From Staphylococcus edaphicus (GTDB lineage: Bacteria; Bacillota; Bacilli; Staphylococcales; Staphylococcaceae): a stretch of DNA of 64,000 nt. Positions 47,097-56,085 of this stretch are shown in pieces (position 1 is the stretch's first letter; every line of letters begins with the position of its first letter). A model generated the notes under the pieces. The model worked only from the letters and a program-made list of their open reading frames with translations. It was not told where the DNA came from and made no database searches. The stretch is taken from positions 1 to 64,000 of the forward strand of contig NZ_MRZN01000007.1 in the NCBI RefSeq assembly GCF_002614725.1. Reading direction: 5' to 3'. A program made the position numbers and the translations under genes.

Positions 47097-48482
47097 TTAA
47101 GTTAAATAAGACATAAACGATGTCGCTAATCCAAAGTAAATTAGCATACTGACAATGTCATTAATCGTTGTAATAAACGGCCCACTAGCAACGGCAGGAT
47201 CAATTTTCAGTTTGTTCATCACTAAAGGAATCATTGAACCCACTAGTGTCCCTACAGTCATTGCAATTGTTAAACTACCACCTACGATAATAGCTAATAT
47301 GGGTTGTCCATAAAGAACCATAATTATAATAAACAACAGTACAGCACACACAAGACCACTTAAAAAACCACTGCCTGCTTCTCTTAATGCTACTTTAAAT
47401 TTGCTTTGTTCATAAATTTCACCAGTAGATATATTACGTACGGATACCGCCAGAGACTGAGTACCAGAGTTACCGGACATCCCACTGATAATTGGAATAA
47501 ATGCAGCCAACAATGCTACTTGTGATAACGTATCCTCAAATGAACCTAAAATCGTTGCAGTAATCATACCTAAAAATGTTAAGATGATTAACCATGGCAA
47601 CCTTTTTTTAGCAGTGGTAAATACAGAATCATTAGTCGCATCAACGTCAGACACACCCGCTAAACGAGAGTAGTCTTCGCTTGCTTCTTCGTCCATTACG
47701 TCTAGGATATCATCAATTGTAATAATCCCTAATAAATGGTCCTGGTAATCGACAACTGGCATAGCAATAAAGTCATAGTCTCTCATCTTTTGCGCCACGT
47801 CTTCTTGGTCATCTGCAGCGTTTGCACTAATGACACGTTCACTCATAATATCTTCAATGTAGGCATCATTTTCGGCAATAATTAAATCCCTAAGCGAAAG
47901 CACACCAGCCAATTGCTTGTTATCATTTACTGTGAAAATTACATAAATTGTCTCGGCATCTGGTGCTTGTTCTTTAACATGTACTAGGGCTTCTTTTACT
48001 GGCATAGTTGCCTTCAAAGAAATATATTCCGTTGTCATAATACCGCCGGCAGTATCTTCATCATAATGTAATAATGCTTTTATTTCTTTTGCGTCTTCTT
48101 TGTTCATTAATGTTAAAAGACTAACTATTTTTTGCTTAGATAGCTGATTCATAATGTCAACTGCATTATCGTATGACATGTCTTCTAGTACTTTACTGGC
48201 ATAATTTGCATTCATTGCATCGAATAACGCTTCATATTCATCTTCATCAATTTCTAATTGTTCAAAGAAATCTGCTACTTCTTCTGGAGATAACACTTCA
48301 TACATGCGTTGTCTTATATCTTCTTTACTATCCTCAAAGTATTCACTTTGCTCATATGTATGCATGGATAAGAATTCATCTCTAAATTCATCTATATGGT
48401 TGTTTAACAACAAATCGTCTAGCAACGCTTGATCATAAACTTGTTCGTCTTCCATAGTGATTGTATCTTTTTCATTAACCAT
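47097..48482 (-). CDS. mgtE: Magnesium transporter MgtE
   Basis: This 461-residue protein has the usual MgtE layout: a cytosolic helical N domain (about 15-130), two CBS domains (about 135-260) that sense magnesium, a connecting helix, and five transmembrane helices (about 285-461). The pore segment SGNSGTQSLAVSVR and the TVGTLVGSMIPLVMNKLKIDPA region are family hallmarks. Two ATG codons stand side by side; the second is better spaced from GGAGG. No M-box leader is possible, because the gene follows the pseudouridine synthase gene by about 25 bases. Confidence 0.93.
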   Translation of the reverse strand: MVNEKDTITMEDEQVYDQALLDDLLLNNHIDEFRDEFLSMHTYEQSEYFEDSKEDIRQRMYEVLSPEEVADFFEQLEIDEDEYEALFDAMNANYASKVLEDMSYDNAVDIMNQLSKQKIVSLLTLMNKEDAKEIKALLHYDEDTAGGIMTTEYISLKATMPVKEALVHVKEQAPDAETIYVIFTVNDNKQLAGVLSLRDLIIAENDAYIEDIMSERVISANAADDQEDVAQKMRDYDFIAMPVVDYQDHLLGIITIDDILDVMDEEASEDYSRLAGVSDVDATNDSVFTTAKKRLPWLIILTFLGMITATILGSFEDTLSQVALLAAFIPIISGMSGNSGTQSLAVSVRNISTGEIYEQSKFKVALREAGSGFLSGLVCAVLLFIIIMVLYGQPILAIIVGGSLTIAMTVGTLVGSMIPLVMNKLKIDPAVASGPFITTINDIVSMLIYFGLATSFMSYLT

Positions 48483-48507
48483 CATTCCACCTCCATGTAT
48501 TTTTGAA

Positions 48508-49362
48508 TTATATCATATTAAATATTGTTTCTATCGCGTCATACTTATCTTTTATTACAATTTCCTTTTTTTCTATTGGATGCAGGAATGACAACTGTAC
48601 GCATCTTAATAGTTGATGCTGATAATCTTTGTGTTTACCACCATAAAGATGATCACCCACAATGGGATGACCAATATACTGAAAATGTACACGTATTTGA
48701 TGTGTTCTACCTGTCAACAATGTTATTTCGCACAAACTATAACCCCTATTATAATTCAATCGCTTAAATCGAGTTTGTGCTATTTTTCCAGATAGGTTAA
48801 CACAGCGCTGAATTATACTTTCTGGATGTCTTGCAATCGGAGCATTTATCAACCCATCTCTTTCTGTCTTTCCCTGACAAATACACAGATATTTTTTATC
48901 GATATTAATATTAGACATTAAATGATGGATAAAACCATGCTTTGCCAACATCACAATTCCAGACGTATTACGATCTAAACGTGTTACAATATGAGGATTT
49001 ATATCTTGCTGTTGTTCATTTAAATAACCTAATACTTGTTCTACTACACTATAATGTAAATGGTCTCTGGAAGGAGCACAATTCTGATAGGCTGGCTTTG
49101 ATATGATAATGAGATAATCATCTTCAAATAAAATATTCAATTTTTGTCGATATGGTTTAAGACGTTTACTTGGTACTTCATCTGCAAGATATACTTCTAA
49201 AATATCACCAACCACTAACTGCTTCCTAACTGTAACAGTTTGGCCGTTAACTATTAAAGCGCCATTATGTTTAATGGCGCTTATCGTCCGCTTTGAGAAA
49301 TGGTGCCTCTGTAAAAAGGTACGTAACATTTCTGGAGCTGTAATATTAAAAGTAAACTTCAT
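48508..49362 (-). CDS. RluA-family RNA pseudouridine synthase
   Basis: This 284-residue enzyme isomerises uridines in RNA. It has an N-terminal S4-like RNA-binding part (residues 15-75) and the RluA catalytic motif HIVTRLDRNTSGIVMLAK with the catalytic aspartate (about residue 134). CEITLLTGRTHQIRVHFQYIGHPIVGD in outline follows near 215. Its start overlaps the ppnK stop as TAATG, so translation is coupled. The exact target site is not known. Confidence 0.9.
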   Translation of the reverse strand: MKFTFNITAPEMLRTFLQRHHFSKRTISAIKHNGALIVNGQTVTVRKQLVVGDILEVYLADEVPSKRLKPYRQKLNILFEDDYLIIISKPAYQNCAPSRDHLHYSVVEQVLGYLNEQQQDINPHIVTRLDRNTSGIVMLAKHGFIHHLMSNINIDKKYLCICQGKTERDGLINAPIARHPESIIQRCVNLSGKIAQTRFKRLNYNRGYSLCEITLLTGRTHQIRVHFQYIGHPIVGDHLYGGKHKDYQHQLLRCVQLSFLHPIEKKEIVIKDKYDAIETIFNMI

Positions 49363-50171
49363 TATTCATCGTCTCCACTTGAGATAAATGAATCGTGAAC
49401 CCTTTTCCAAAATGGAAATGGTCTAAATCGAGCAAATCGTATTTTCTCTGTAGCAACCCTGTATTGTATCGCATTGACATTTTTATGTTTGATACTTACA
49501 TGATCAATCGTTGTTAGAATTGTATCCTGATGCACAGGTGTAATCAAACAAGTATGATGTTTAGGTAACACTAACGGAGAACCAACTGTTCTAAAAACTC
49601 TATTATTTATCGATGCAATTTCTGCAATTTGCATTGCCTCGAGAGATGGATGTATTAAAGCGCCACCCAACGCTTTATTATAGGCAGTTGAACCTGATGG
49701 CGTAGACATACATAAACCATCACCTCTAAAACGCTCAAACTGATTACCTCTTATATTTACATCAACGACAAGTGTAGAGCCATTTTCCGTCTTCATCGTT
49801 GCTTCATTTAATGCTAAGTGCCGCGTCTCATAGCCATTGTCATTATAGCGAACGATAATTTCAAGTAAAGGATATTCAATAACCTGGAATTCCGAATTAT
49901 TGATTTCAATAATTAATTTTTCCACCTCATGTGGTAGCCAATCCGCATAAAATCCTAAATGACCCGTATGAATACCAACAAATGCACAACGAGAAAGCAT
50001 ATGACTATATTGATGAAAGGCTTGAAGCAAAGTACCATCTCCACCTACAGAAATGACGATTTCTGGATTATCTGGATCTTCAACCATTTGAAAATCTTTC
50101 ATATGGTTAATCATTTTATGTTTTAAAGCATTAGATTTTGAATCACCTTTAGATAAAATCGTGTAACGCAT
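49362..50171 (-). CDS. ppnK: NAD kinase
   Basis: This 269-residue cytoplasmic enzyme phosphorylates NAD to NADP with ATP. The nucleotide motif is [12 protein letters not shown] (about residues 41-53) with the catalytic aspartate. LALNEATMK and [23 protein letters not shown] in outline are the NE/D and GTxxST-type conserved regions. It lies 11 bases after relQ and overlaps the pseudouridine synthase gene by one base. Confidence 0.95.
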   Translation of the reverse strand: MRYTILSKGDSKSNALKHKMINHMKDFQMVEDPDNPEIVISVGGDGTLLQAFHQYSHMLSRCAFVGIHTGHLGFYADWLPHEVEKLIIEINNSEFQVIEYPLLEIIVRYNDNGYETRHLALNEATMKTENGSTLVVDVNIRGNQFERFRGDGLCMSTPSGSTAYNKALGGALIHPSLEAMQIAEIASINNRVFRTVGSPLVLPKHHTCLITPVHQDTILTTIDHVSIKHKNVNAIQYRVATEKIRFARFRPFPFWKRVHDSFISSGDDE

Positions 50172-50182
50172 CGTAACATCCC

Positions 50183-50818
50183 CTAGTCATTATTATGCTT
50201 TTTCGCACGCTTTTTCGAATAATATTTCTGTGCCTCTTGTATTTCTTCTTTTATTTCAGACATTTCTTCATCTAATAAGAACGCCGCTTCTGCCGCTCTT
50301 TCTAAACGATGTTGAATCTCAGGTGGATAGTCTCCATCATATTTGTATCTCAATGTATGTTCTATCGTTGCCCAAAAATTCATGGCTAACGTCCTAATTT
50401 GAATTTCTGCTAAAATTTTCTTTTCTCCACTTAATGTTTCAATTGGGTATTCAATAATGACATGAAATGAACGATAGCCACTTTGTTTGGTATTACTAAT
50501 ATAATCTCGTTCTTCAACAACTTTAAAATCTTTACGTTGTCTCAACAAATTAACTACAATATCTATATCATCAACAAATTGACACATTAGACGCAAACCC
50601 GCAATATCGTACATTTCTTCATGTAAACGATCAAACGAAATCTGACGTTTATTTGCTTTATCAATAATACTTGTCATTGGTTTAACACGGCCAGTTACAA
50701 ATTCTATAGGAGAAGCATTGTCTCCTACTTCATATTGCTTTCTTAGCCCTTTTAATTTGATTTTCAATTCATCGACCGCTTGTTTATATGGAGATAAAAA
50801 CTGATCCCATTGATTCAT
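50183..50818 (-). CDS. relQ: Small alarmone synthetase RelQ
   Basis: This 211-residue single-domain (p)ppGpp synthetase transfers pyrophosphate from ATP to GDP or GTP. The RelA/SpoT synthetase motifs are [47 protein letters not shown] and [20 protein letters not shown]. It lacks hydrolase, TGS and ACT domains. It sits 16 bases after the UPF0738 gene and 11 bases before ppnK. In S. aureus small synthetases respond to cell-wall stress. Confidence 0.94.
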   Translation of the reverse strand: MNQWDQFLSPYKQAVDELKIKLKGLRKQYEVGDNASPIEFVTGRVKPMTSIIDKANKRQISFDRLHEEMYDIAGLRLMCQFVDDIDIVVNLLRQRKDFKVVEERDYISNTKQSGYRSFHVIIEYPIETLSGEKKILAEIQIRTLAMNFWATIEHTLRYKYDGDYPPEIQHRLERAAEAAFLLDEEMSEIKEEIQEAQKYYSKKRAKKHNND

Positions 50819-50834
50819 TGTGCTTCACTCCGCT

Positions 50835-51182
50835 TCAATCTAATTCGAAAGTATTTTCAACAACGGACACAAACTCCTTACCATAATTTGAGTTACCTTG
50901 AATGTTATCCAGTATATAATTAAATTCATTTTCGAATTGTTTTAATTCTAACTCATCATTAATAATTATTTTCTTGCCTTTGTTTTCATGTAACATAGAC
51001 CAGGTTTCTTGGACAAATATTAAATAAGAATAAGATTGTCCATCGTCTAAAATATATGCAAAGCTATAATTATCGCTATCAACAAGCATTTGTCCTGCTT
51101 CTTGTAGGCCTTCGGTAGATTGTTCTGTATAACAATTTACACTGTCTTCTGTAACTTTAATTTCATTCACATAAATACGCAT
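50835..51182 (-). CDS. UPF0738 family protein
   Basis: This 115-residue acidic, soluble protein matches the UPF0738 family of staphylococci, with the conserved core [19 protein letters not shown] and the segment [14 protein letters not shown]. No catalytic motif is visible. It is the first gene of the string that continues with relQ, ppnK, the pseudouridine synthase gene, mgtE and cpaA, and has AGGAGG upstream. Function unknown. Confidence 0.86.
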   Translation of the reverse strand: MRIYVNEIKVTEDSVNCYTEQSTEGLQEAGQMLVDSDNYSFAYILDDGQSYSYLIFVQETWSMLHENKGKKIIINDELELKQFENEFNYILDNIQGNSNYGKEFVSVVENTFELD

Positions 51183-51369
51183 GCTTGTTCCTCCTTATTC
51201 CTCATTATTTTAACATAATTCTATCGCACATAACACGTCTCAACTTAATGTTACAACTTGTTCTATACATTACTTTTATTCATTTCAAATTTTTCATATG
51301 CAATTCAATTTAAATTAAGCATAAAGTCATTTAAAATAAACTATTATATGTAATATGAGGAGTGTTTTA

Positions 51370-51954
51370 ATGGCAACGAATAACGAAATCGAATTTAAAC
51401 AATTATTGACACAATCACAATATCAATCCATTTATACAACATACTTTCAAGATATCGAAACATTTAAACAAATAAACTATTATATCGATACACCACATTT
51501 CGATTTAAAGGCCCATCATTCAGCTCTAAGAATCCGTGTGAAAGACAATGCTTATGAGATGACTTTAAAAATACCTGCCGAAGTTGGTCTTATGGAATAT
51601 AATTTTGATACTCAAGTCGTACCTGAATTAAATAAATCAATCACTAAACAAATGTTGCCCACTGAAATTATAGAACAACTAAATAAAATGGATTTCGACA
51701 TAGCGCAATTAGTTATTCTAGGTGCTTTAACAACTGAACGCCTTGAAAAAGAGATTAACGGTAACTTGCTTGTATTAGATAAAAGTTATTACCTTGATGT
51801 CGAAGATTTTGAACTAGAATTTGAAGTAGATGATTATGATGAGGGATTAATTCAGTTTAACAATATACTCGAAAAATTTAATCTAAAACATGAAATACCA
51901 GACAATAAAGTGCAAAGATTTTTCAATCGTAAATCAAATTTATTTGATAATTAA
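51370..51954 (+). CDS. CYTH domain protein (YjbK-like)
   Basis: This 194-residue cytoplasmic protein starts with NNEIEFKQLL, the ExExK signature of the CYTH tunnel fold. Further charged strands (LRIRVKD, EMTLKI, ERLEKEI, LEFEVDDYDEG) line the tunnel that binds triphosphates and metals. Family members hydrolyse inorganic triphosphate or thiamine triphosphate. The ATG at 51370 follows GAGGAG. It diverges from the relQ operon, as in Bacillus yjbK-yjbM. Confidence 0.88.
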   Translation: MATNNEIEFKQLLTQSQYQSIYTTYFQDIETFKQINYYIDTPHFDLKAHHSALRIRVKDNAYEMTLKIPAEVGLMEYNFDTQVVPELNKSITKQMLPTEIIEQLNKMDFDIAQLVILGALTTERLEKEINGNLLVLDKSYYLDVEDFELEFEVDDYDEGLIQFNNILEKFNLKHEIPDNKVQRFFNRKSNLFDN

Positions 51955-52041
51955 TTACGCTCAATAACAAAAAGTCGAATTACTTCCAAATGTAAATATT
52001 CATGTTATATTAGTATTATATTAACAGGATACGGTGATATT

Positions 52042-52407
52042 ATGACACAAACACCATATGAAATCATTGGACATGATGCTTTATATAACATGATTGATCA
52101 TTTTTATTATTTAGTTGAACGCGACGATAGAATAAACCATTTGTTTCCTGGAGACTTTACAGAAACTAGCAGAAAACAAAAGCAATTCTTGACACAGTTC
52201 TTAGGTGGTCCAAACCTTTATACACAAGAGCATGGCCACCCAATGTTAAAGAAACGTCATATGAATTTTATAATAACAAATCATGAACGCGATGCATGGC
52301 TTGAAAATATGTCACATGCAATAACACATGCGCAATTTCCAGCTGGTGTTGGTGATTACTTATATGAAAGATTACGTTTAACAGCGAATCACATGGTTAA
52401 TTCCTAA
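52042..52407 (+). CDS. Group II truncated haemoglobin (YjbI-like)
   Basis: This 121-residue haem protein binds oxygen and nitric oxide or detoxifies reactive species. Group II features are present: NMIDHFYYLVERD at helix B, FLGGPNLYTQEHGHPMLKKRH, with the proximal haem ligand H73 in KKRHMNF, and DAWLENMSHAI at helix G. It is 23 bases upstream of yjbH, the same pairing as yjbI-yjbH in Bacillus. Expression together with YjbH fits a role in redox or nitrosative stress. Confidence 0.93.
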   Translation: MTQTPYEIIGHDALYNMIDHFYYLVERDDRINHLFPGDFTETSRKQKQFLTQFLGGPNLYTQEHGHPMLKKRHMNFIITNHERDAWLENMSHAITHAQFPAGVGDYLYERLRLTANHMVNS

Positions 52408-52430
52408 AATTAATTGTAGGTGGAATAGAC

Positions 52431-53219
52431 ATGACTGAAGAATTAAGATTAATACAACCTAATAGTCGTGAAGATGCAAATCTTTCACCTGTGAGTAAGA
52501 TAGAAATTTACTCTTTTTTCGATCCATTCAGTAAGGAATGCTTCAAACTATCAGCAATCCTTTCAAAATTACGTATTGAATATAAACAATATATTAGTAT
52601 CAGACATATATTGAACCCTTCACTACGTGTTTTAACAAAATGCCAAGCTCAGAGCACCTCTGATTTAGATAATATCGCACTAGCATACAAGGCAGCCGAA
52701 CTTCAGGGACGTATACGTGCAGAACGTTTTATTCATCTCGTTCAAAATGAAATTATTCCTAAGCGCGATATCATTACTGAATCTATGGTAAATAATTGTA
52801 TTACTAACGCTGGTTTAGATTATGAAGTATTCAAAGAAGATTTACACAACAACTGCCTAAAAGAAAGTTTACAAGTAGATTTGCATATCGCTCGAGAAAT
52901 GGAAATTGAAGAAGCCCCTTCTCTTGTATTTTTTAATGAAGACGTTCATGAAGAAGGCTTAAAGGTGGAAGGCTTATATCCTTACCATATATACACATAT
53001 ATCATTAATGAACTAATTGGTACACCGATTGAAAAGGAATTACCACCCAGTCTCGAAGACTATATTCAACAACAACAATTGGTTACTAAAGAAGAGTTAC
53101 TCACGATTTATGAGTGGCCTGAAAAATTAATGAATAAAGAACTTAAAAAATTAGCTTTGCGCCAAAAAATTGAAAAATTAAAGTCACCTGATGGTAAATT
53201 TTGGAAAGCAAAAAATTAA
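52431..53219 (+). CDS. yjbH: ClpXP adaptor YjbH (DsbA-like)
   Basis: This 262-residue adaptor delivers Spx to ClpXP. It has a DsbA/thioredoxin-like fold: SKIEIYSFFDPFSKECFKL at the start, a helical insertion, and EEAPSLVFFNEDVHEEGL carrying the cis-proline loop. The DsbA CxxC is reduced to one cysteine (DPFSKEC), consistent with an adaptor rather than an oxidase. A C-terminal charged region contacts Spx. The client gene spxA lies 5.5 kb away. It ends at a strong bidirectional terminator. Confidence 0.93.
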   Translation: MTEELRLIQPNSREDANLSPVSKIEIYSFFDPFSKECFKLSAILSKLRIEYKQYISIRHILNPSLRVLTKCQAQSTSDLDNIALAYKAAELQGRIRAERFIHLVQNEIIPKRDIITESMVNNCITNAGLDYEVFKEDLHNNCLKESLQVDLHIAREMEIEEAPSLVFFNEDVHEEGLKVEGLYPYHIYTYIINELIGTPIEKELPPSLEDYIQQQQLVTKEELLTIYEWPEKLMNKELKKLALRQKIEKLKSPDGKFWKAKN

Positions 53220-53245
53220 TCGCTTTAACAATTTTTATTTCAAAT

Positions 53246-53286
53246 AAAAATGCCAACCACGTATAATGTGTGGTTGGCATTTTTCT
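53246..53286. terminator. Bidirectional terminator, yjbH / SDR-like gene
   Basis: AAAAATGCCAACCAC and GTGGTTGGCATTTTT form a 15-bp stem with a 7-base loop, flanked by A and T runs. Confidence 0.9.
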
Positions 53287-53289
53287 ATT

Positions 53290-53904
53290 TTATTTTGCAA
53301 ATACTGCAAACCGTTTTTGAATATGTTTAGATTCCATCGCTTCATCTATAATTGCTTTAGCAAAATCTGCATAACTTACGTGACTACCTATAATTTCATC
53401 CTCACTCACTTTATAAGTACCCGTCTTCTCTCCTTCAAATTGAAAGTCTGGTGCAGGACAAACAAATGTCCATTGAACTTCATCACGCACTTTAATTTCT
53501 TCAAATGTTTTTACTTGAGCCATACTAATAGGTTTTATTGCTTCTGGCATATCAGGAGAATCTATTAATCTTTCTGTATGCGTATTATCAACATACAAGC
53601 TACCTGCCCCACCAATGATAATGAGCCTCTTGTTACTTTCGCTAACTAAATTGCAAAGCACTTCCAGTGATTGACTGTGTTCATCTAATCTATCTTTGTT
53701 CATTTGACCAAATGCATCGATGATCACATCAAAAGGCGCAATATCATCTTTAGTCAAATCAAATAAATCTTTTTGAATAACCTGATTCGCAACTGTTTTA
53801 TTTTCGCCTCTAACAATTGCTGTCACATCCAATGCGCTCTCAACTGCTTCCTTAGTTATAAGTTGTCCTGCTTTCCCATTTGCTGCTACAACTGCAATTT
53901 TCAT
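53290..53904 (-). CDS. NAD(P)-binding atypical SDR protein (NmrA-like)
   Basis: This 204-residue cytoplasmic protein begins with the Rossmann motif MKIAVVAANGKAGQLI and continues with VTAIVRG (NADP-preferring arginine), DVIIDAFGQM and RLIIIGGAGSLYVD. It lacks a clear YxxxK active site, as in NmrA/YwnB-type atypical SDRs. The substrate or sensing role is unknown. It lies directly downstream of the RsaE terminator on the same strand. Confidence 0.82.
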   Translation of the reverse strand: MKIAVVAANGKAGQLITKEAVESALDVTAIVRGENKTVANQVIQKDLFDLTKDDIAPFDVIIDAFGQMNKDRLDEHSQSLEVLCNLVSESNKRLIIIGGAGSLYVDNTHTERLIDSPDMPEAIKPISMAQVKTFEEIKVRDEVQWTFVCPAPDFQFEGEKTGTYKVSEDEIIGSHVSYADFAKAIIDEAMESKHIQKRFAVFAK

Positions 53905-54026
53905 TAGTTCACCTCTTTCTTGTATTTATTTTAGATACATGTTGAGGATATAACTTTTCAAAAATAAAGTCAATTGAATAGTTATTCATTTCCACTCATT
54001 TTTGGCTTTTATTTAAAAAAGCACAT

Positions 54027-54124
54027 AAAAAAACGCCGTGTCTGATTACACGGCGCTAAACAAAGGGGATGGGAGAAATTTTTCACTTCAAACAAAGGGG
54101 TATGTTTGTTATGTGATTAATTTC
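54027..54124 (-). ncRNA. rsaE: Small regulatory RNA RsaE (RoxS)
   Basis: This RNA of about 98 bases lies between pepF and the SDR gene. On the minus strand it starts GAAATTAATCACATAAC and carries two C-rich motifs, ACCCCTTTGTTTG and ATCCCCTTTGTTTAG, the seed regions used to block ribosome sites of central-metabolism mRNAs. It ends in the terminator GCGCCGTGT/ACACGGCGT followed by seven T residues. Sequence, size and neighbouring pepF agree with RsaE of S. aureus, a homologue of B. subtilis RoxS, which is controlled by SrrAB/ResDE. Start base 54124 is inferred from the promoter. Confidence 0.9.
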
Positions 54125-54130
54125 ATGTTT

Positions 54131-54161
54131 ATAATATAACACGCTAAAATGTACCTTTCAA
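54131..54161 (-). promoter_or_regulatory. Promoter of rsaE
   Basis: On the minus strand TTGAAA (54161-54156) is followed 17 bases later by TATATT or 19 bases later by TATTAT. The latter places base 54124 at +1. Confidence 0.7.
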
Positions 54162-54182
54162 CCATTTGAATTAAATAAATTT

Positions 54183-54197
54183 AGTTTGTCACAAACT
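54183..54197. promoter_or_regulatory. Perfect 15-bp palindrome upstream of rsaE
   Basis: AGTTTGT-C-ACAAACT is a perfect inverted repeat centred about 66 bases upstream of the rsaE start. It contains a TTTGTGACAAA core on the minus strand, close to boxes described for SrrA/ResD and Rex. It lies between the pepF stop and the rsaE promoter. Confidence 0.55.
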
Positions 54198-54225
54198 TGT
54201 CATATTGTAAACGAATACATTCATA

Positions 54226-56034
54226 TTAAGCTTTCATTAGCTTTTCAAAAGCGTCTAATTTTTGTTCGAAAACTTGGCAAGCTTGTTCAATTGGTTCTGG
54301 TGTTGTCATATCTACACCAGCATTTTTTAAAATTTCTATAGGATAGTTTGAGCTTCCTTTTTTCAAGAATTCATTAATATAACGATCAACAGCAGGTTGA
54401 CCTTCTGTTAAAATTTGATGACTTAAACTTTGAGCCGCACTGTATCCTGTTGCATATTGATACACATAATAATTCATATAGAAATGAGGGATTCTTGACC
54501 ATTCTTTACTTATATCTTCGTCTGTTTCAACTGAATCTCCGAAATATACTCTGTTTAAATTGGCATATTCTTCATTCATACGATTCGCTGTTAATGGTTC
54601 TCCTGCTTCTTCAATTTGGTGAATTTTATGTTCAAACTCTGCAAACATCGTTTGTCTAAATAAAGTGGCGCGGAAACGTTCTAACTCTTGATTTAATAGT
54701 AATAATCTTCTTTCATCATCCAAATGTTTATCCATATAATCACTTAATAATGCTTCATTACAAGTAGATGCCACTTCTGCAACAAAAATAGTATAATCAC
54801 TTGAATTGGAAGGTTGATTTTGACGGCTAAAATAACTGTGTGCAGAATGTCCAAATTCATGTACTAAGGTATATAAATCGGAAACAGTATTTGACCAATT
54901 TAATAAAATGAATGGGTTAGTTAAGTGGGCACCCGATGAATAACCACCAGAACGCTTGCCTTTATTTTCATATACATCAACCCAGCGATTATTTAAGCCT
55001 TCATTAACAACTTTCATATATTCTTCACCCATCGGTTGTAATGCTTTTACCATCCAATCTTTAGCTTCTTCATACGGCATTTCAAATTTCACATCTTTAA
55101 CTAATGGGGTATACAGATCATACATTTTCATATCATCTAAACCTAGTAATTCTTTACGTAACTCTGTATATCGATGCAATAATGGTAAATATTCATGTAC
55201 TGTTTTCACTAGATTATCGTAAACAGCTTCTGGAATATGATTGTTACTTAATGCAGCTGCTCTCGCTGATTCATAATTATGTGTTCTTGCATTAAATACG
55301 TTCTTTTTAACTTCTCCAGCTAATGTTGCACTTAGTGTGTTATTGTATGCACCATATGCTTTATATAAATTTTCAAACGCAGATTGACGTAGTACTCGAT
55401 CATCTGATTCTAAACACTTAATAAATGTCCCCTGTGTAAGTGCATGCGCATTTCCATCTTTATCAATCGCATCTTCAAACTCTAAATCAGCATTACTGAA
55501 CATCCCGTATACATTATCCGGTGTTGATAATGCATCTTGCGCTTCAGTTAGTAATTTTTCTTTATCTGCACTTAAGACATGTGGTCGTTTTTCATTAATT
55601 AATTTCAAATCAAATGCATAACGTTTCAAATCTTCATTCGATTCAATGAACGATTGAATTGTACCTTCATCTATTTGTAAAATTTCAGGTACTAAGAAAC
55701 TCCAACCTGAACTAAATTTTATAATTAATTGGTGTGCACGCGATTCGTAACCTGTATATTTATCGTTTGCTGTATCTTGGTCTTGTTTTAAATGTGCGTA
55801 TACATATACTTTTTCCAATTTTGAACCTAATTGGTCTTCTAACGCTAAAGCTTTATATAAAGTTTCAGCGCTATCTGCCAAATGACCTTGGAATTGCTGT
55901 TCTTGTCCAAGACTATCTTCAACTTCTTTAAAAGCATGTTCAAATGCTTCATCTGATTCAAATATTGTTGTTAAATCCCATGTATATTCAGGATATTTAC
56001 GTTCTTGTTCTTCTCTTGTTAATTGTTGTGTCAT
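54226..56034 (-). CDS. pepF: Oligoendopeptidase F
   Basis: This 602-residue M3 zinc metallopeptidase hydrolyses peptides of about 7-17 residues in the cytoplasm. The HExxH motif is H392-EFG-H396, and the third zinc ligand lies in the following FVAEVASTCNEAL helix. The ATG at 56034 follows GGAGGTTTACT; a longer in-frame start at 56061 has no ribosome site. No clear terminator lies between its stop and rsaE, so read-through into rsaE is possible. Opp-imported peptides are plausible substrates. Confidence 0.95.
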   Translation of the reverse strand: MTQQLTREEQERKYPEYTWDLTTIFESDEAFEHAFKEVEDSLGQEQQFQGHLADSAETLYKALALEDQLGSKLEKVYVYAHLKQDQDTANDKYTGYESRAHQLIIKFSSGWSFLVPEILQIDEGTIQSFIESNEDLKRYAFDLKLINEKRPHVLSADKEKLLTEAQDALSTPDNVYGMFSNADLEFEDAIDKDGNAHALTQGTFIKCLESDDRVLRQSAFENLYKAYGAYNNTLSATLAGEVKKNVFNARTHNYESARAAALSNNHIPEAVYDNLVKTVHEYLPLLHRYTELRKELLGLDDMKMYDLYTPLVKDVKFEMPYEEAKDWMVKALQPMGEEYMKVVNEGLNNRWVDVYENKGKRSGGYSSGAHLTNPFILLNWSNTVSDLYTLVHEFGHSAHSYFSRQNQPSNSSDYTIFVAEVASTCNEALLSDYMDKHLDDERRLLLLNQELERFRATLFRQTMFAEFEHKIHQIEEAGEPLTANRMNEEYANLNRVYFGDSVETDEDISKEWSRIPHFYMNYYVYQYATGYSAAQSLSHQILTEGQPAVDRYINEFLKKGSSNYPIEILKNAGVDMTTPEPIEQACQVFEQKLDAFEKLMKA

Positions 56035-56085
56035 TTTTAGTAAACCTCCTATGATTTTCAATAGTTTAATTTTCTCATGTTAGAC

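Noticed and set aside
48482-48507. A magnesium-sensing M-box riboswitch before mgtE
   Set aside because: Only about 25 bases separate mgtE from the preceding gene, so no leader of that size can fit.
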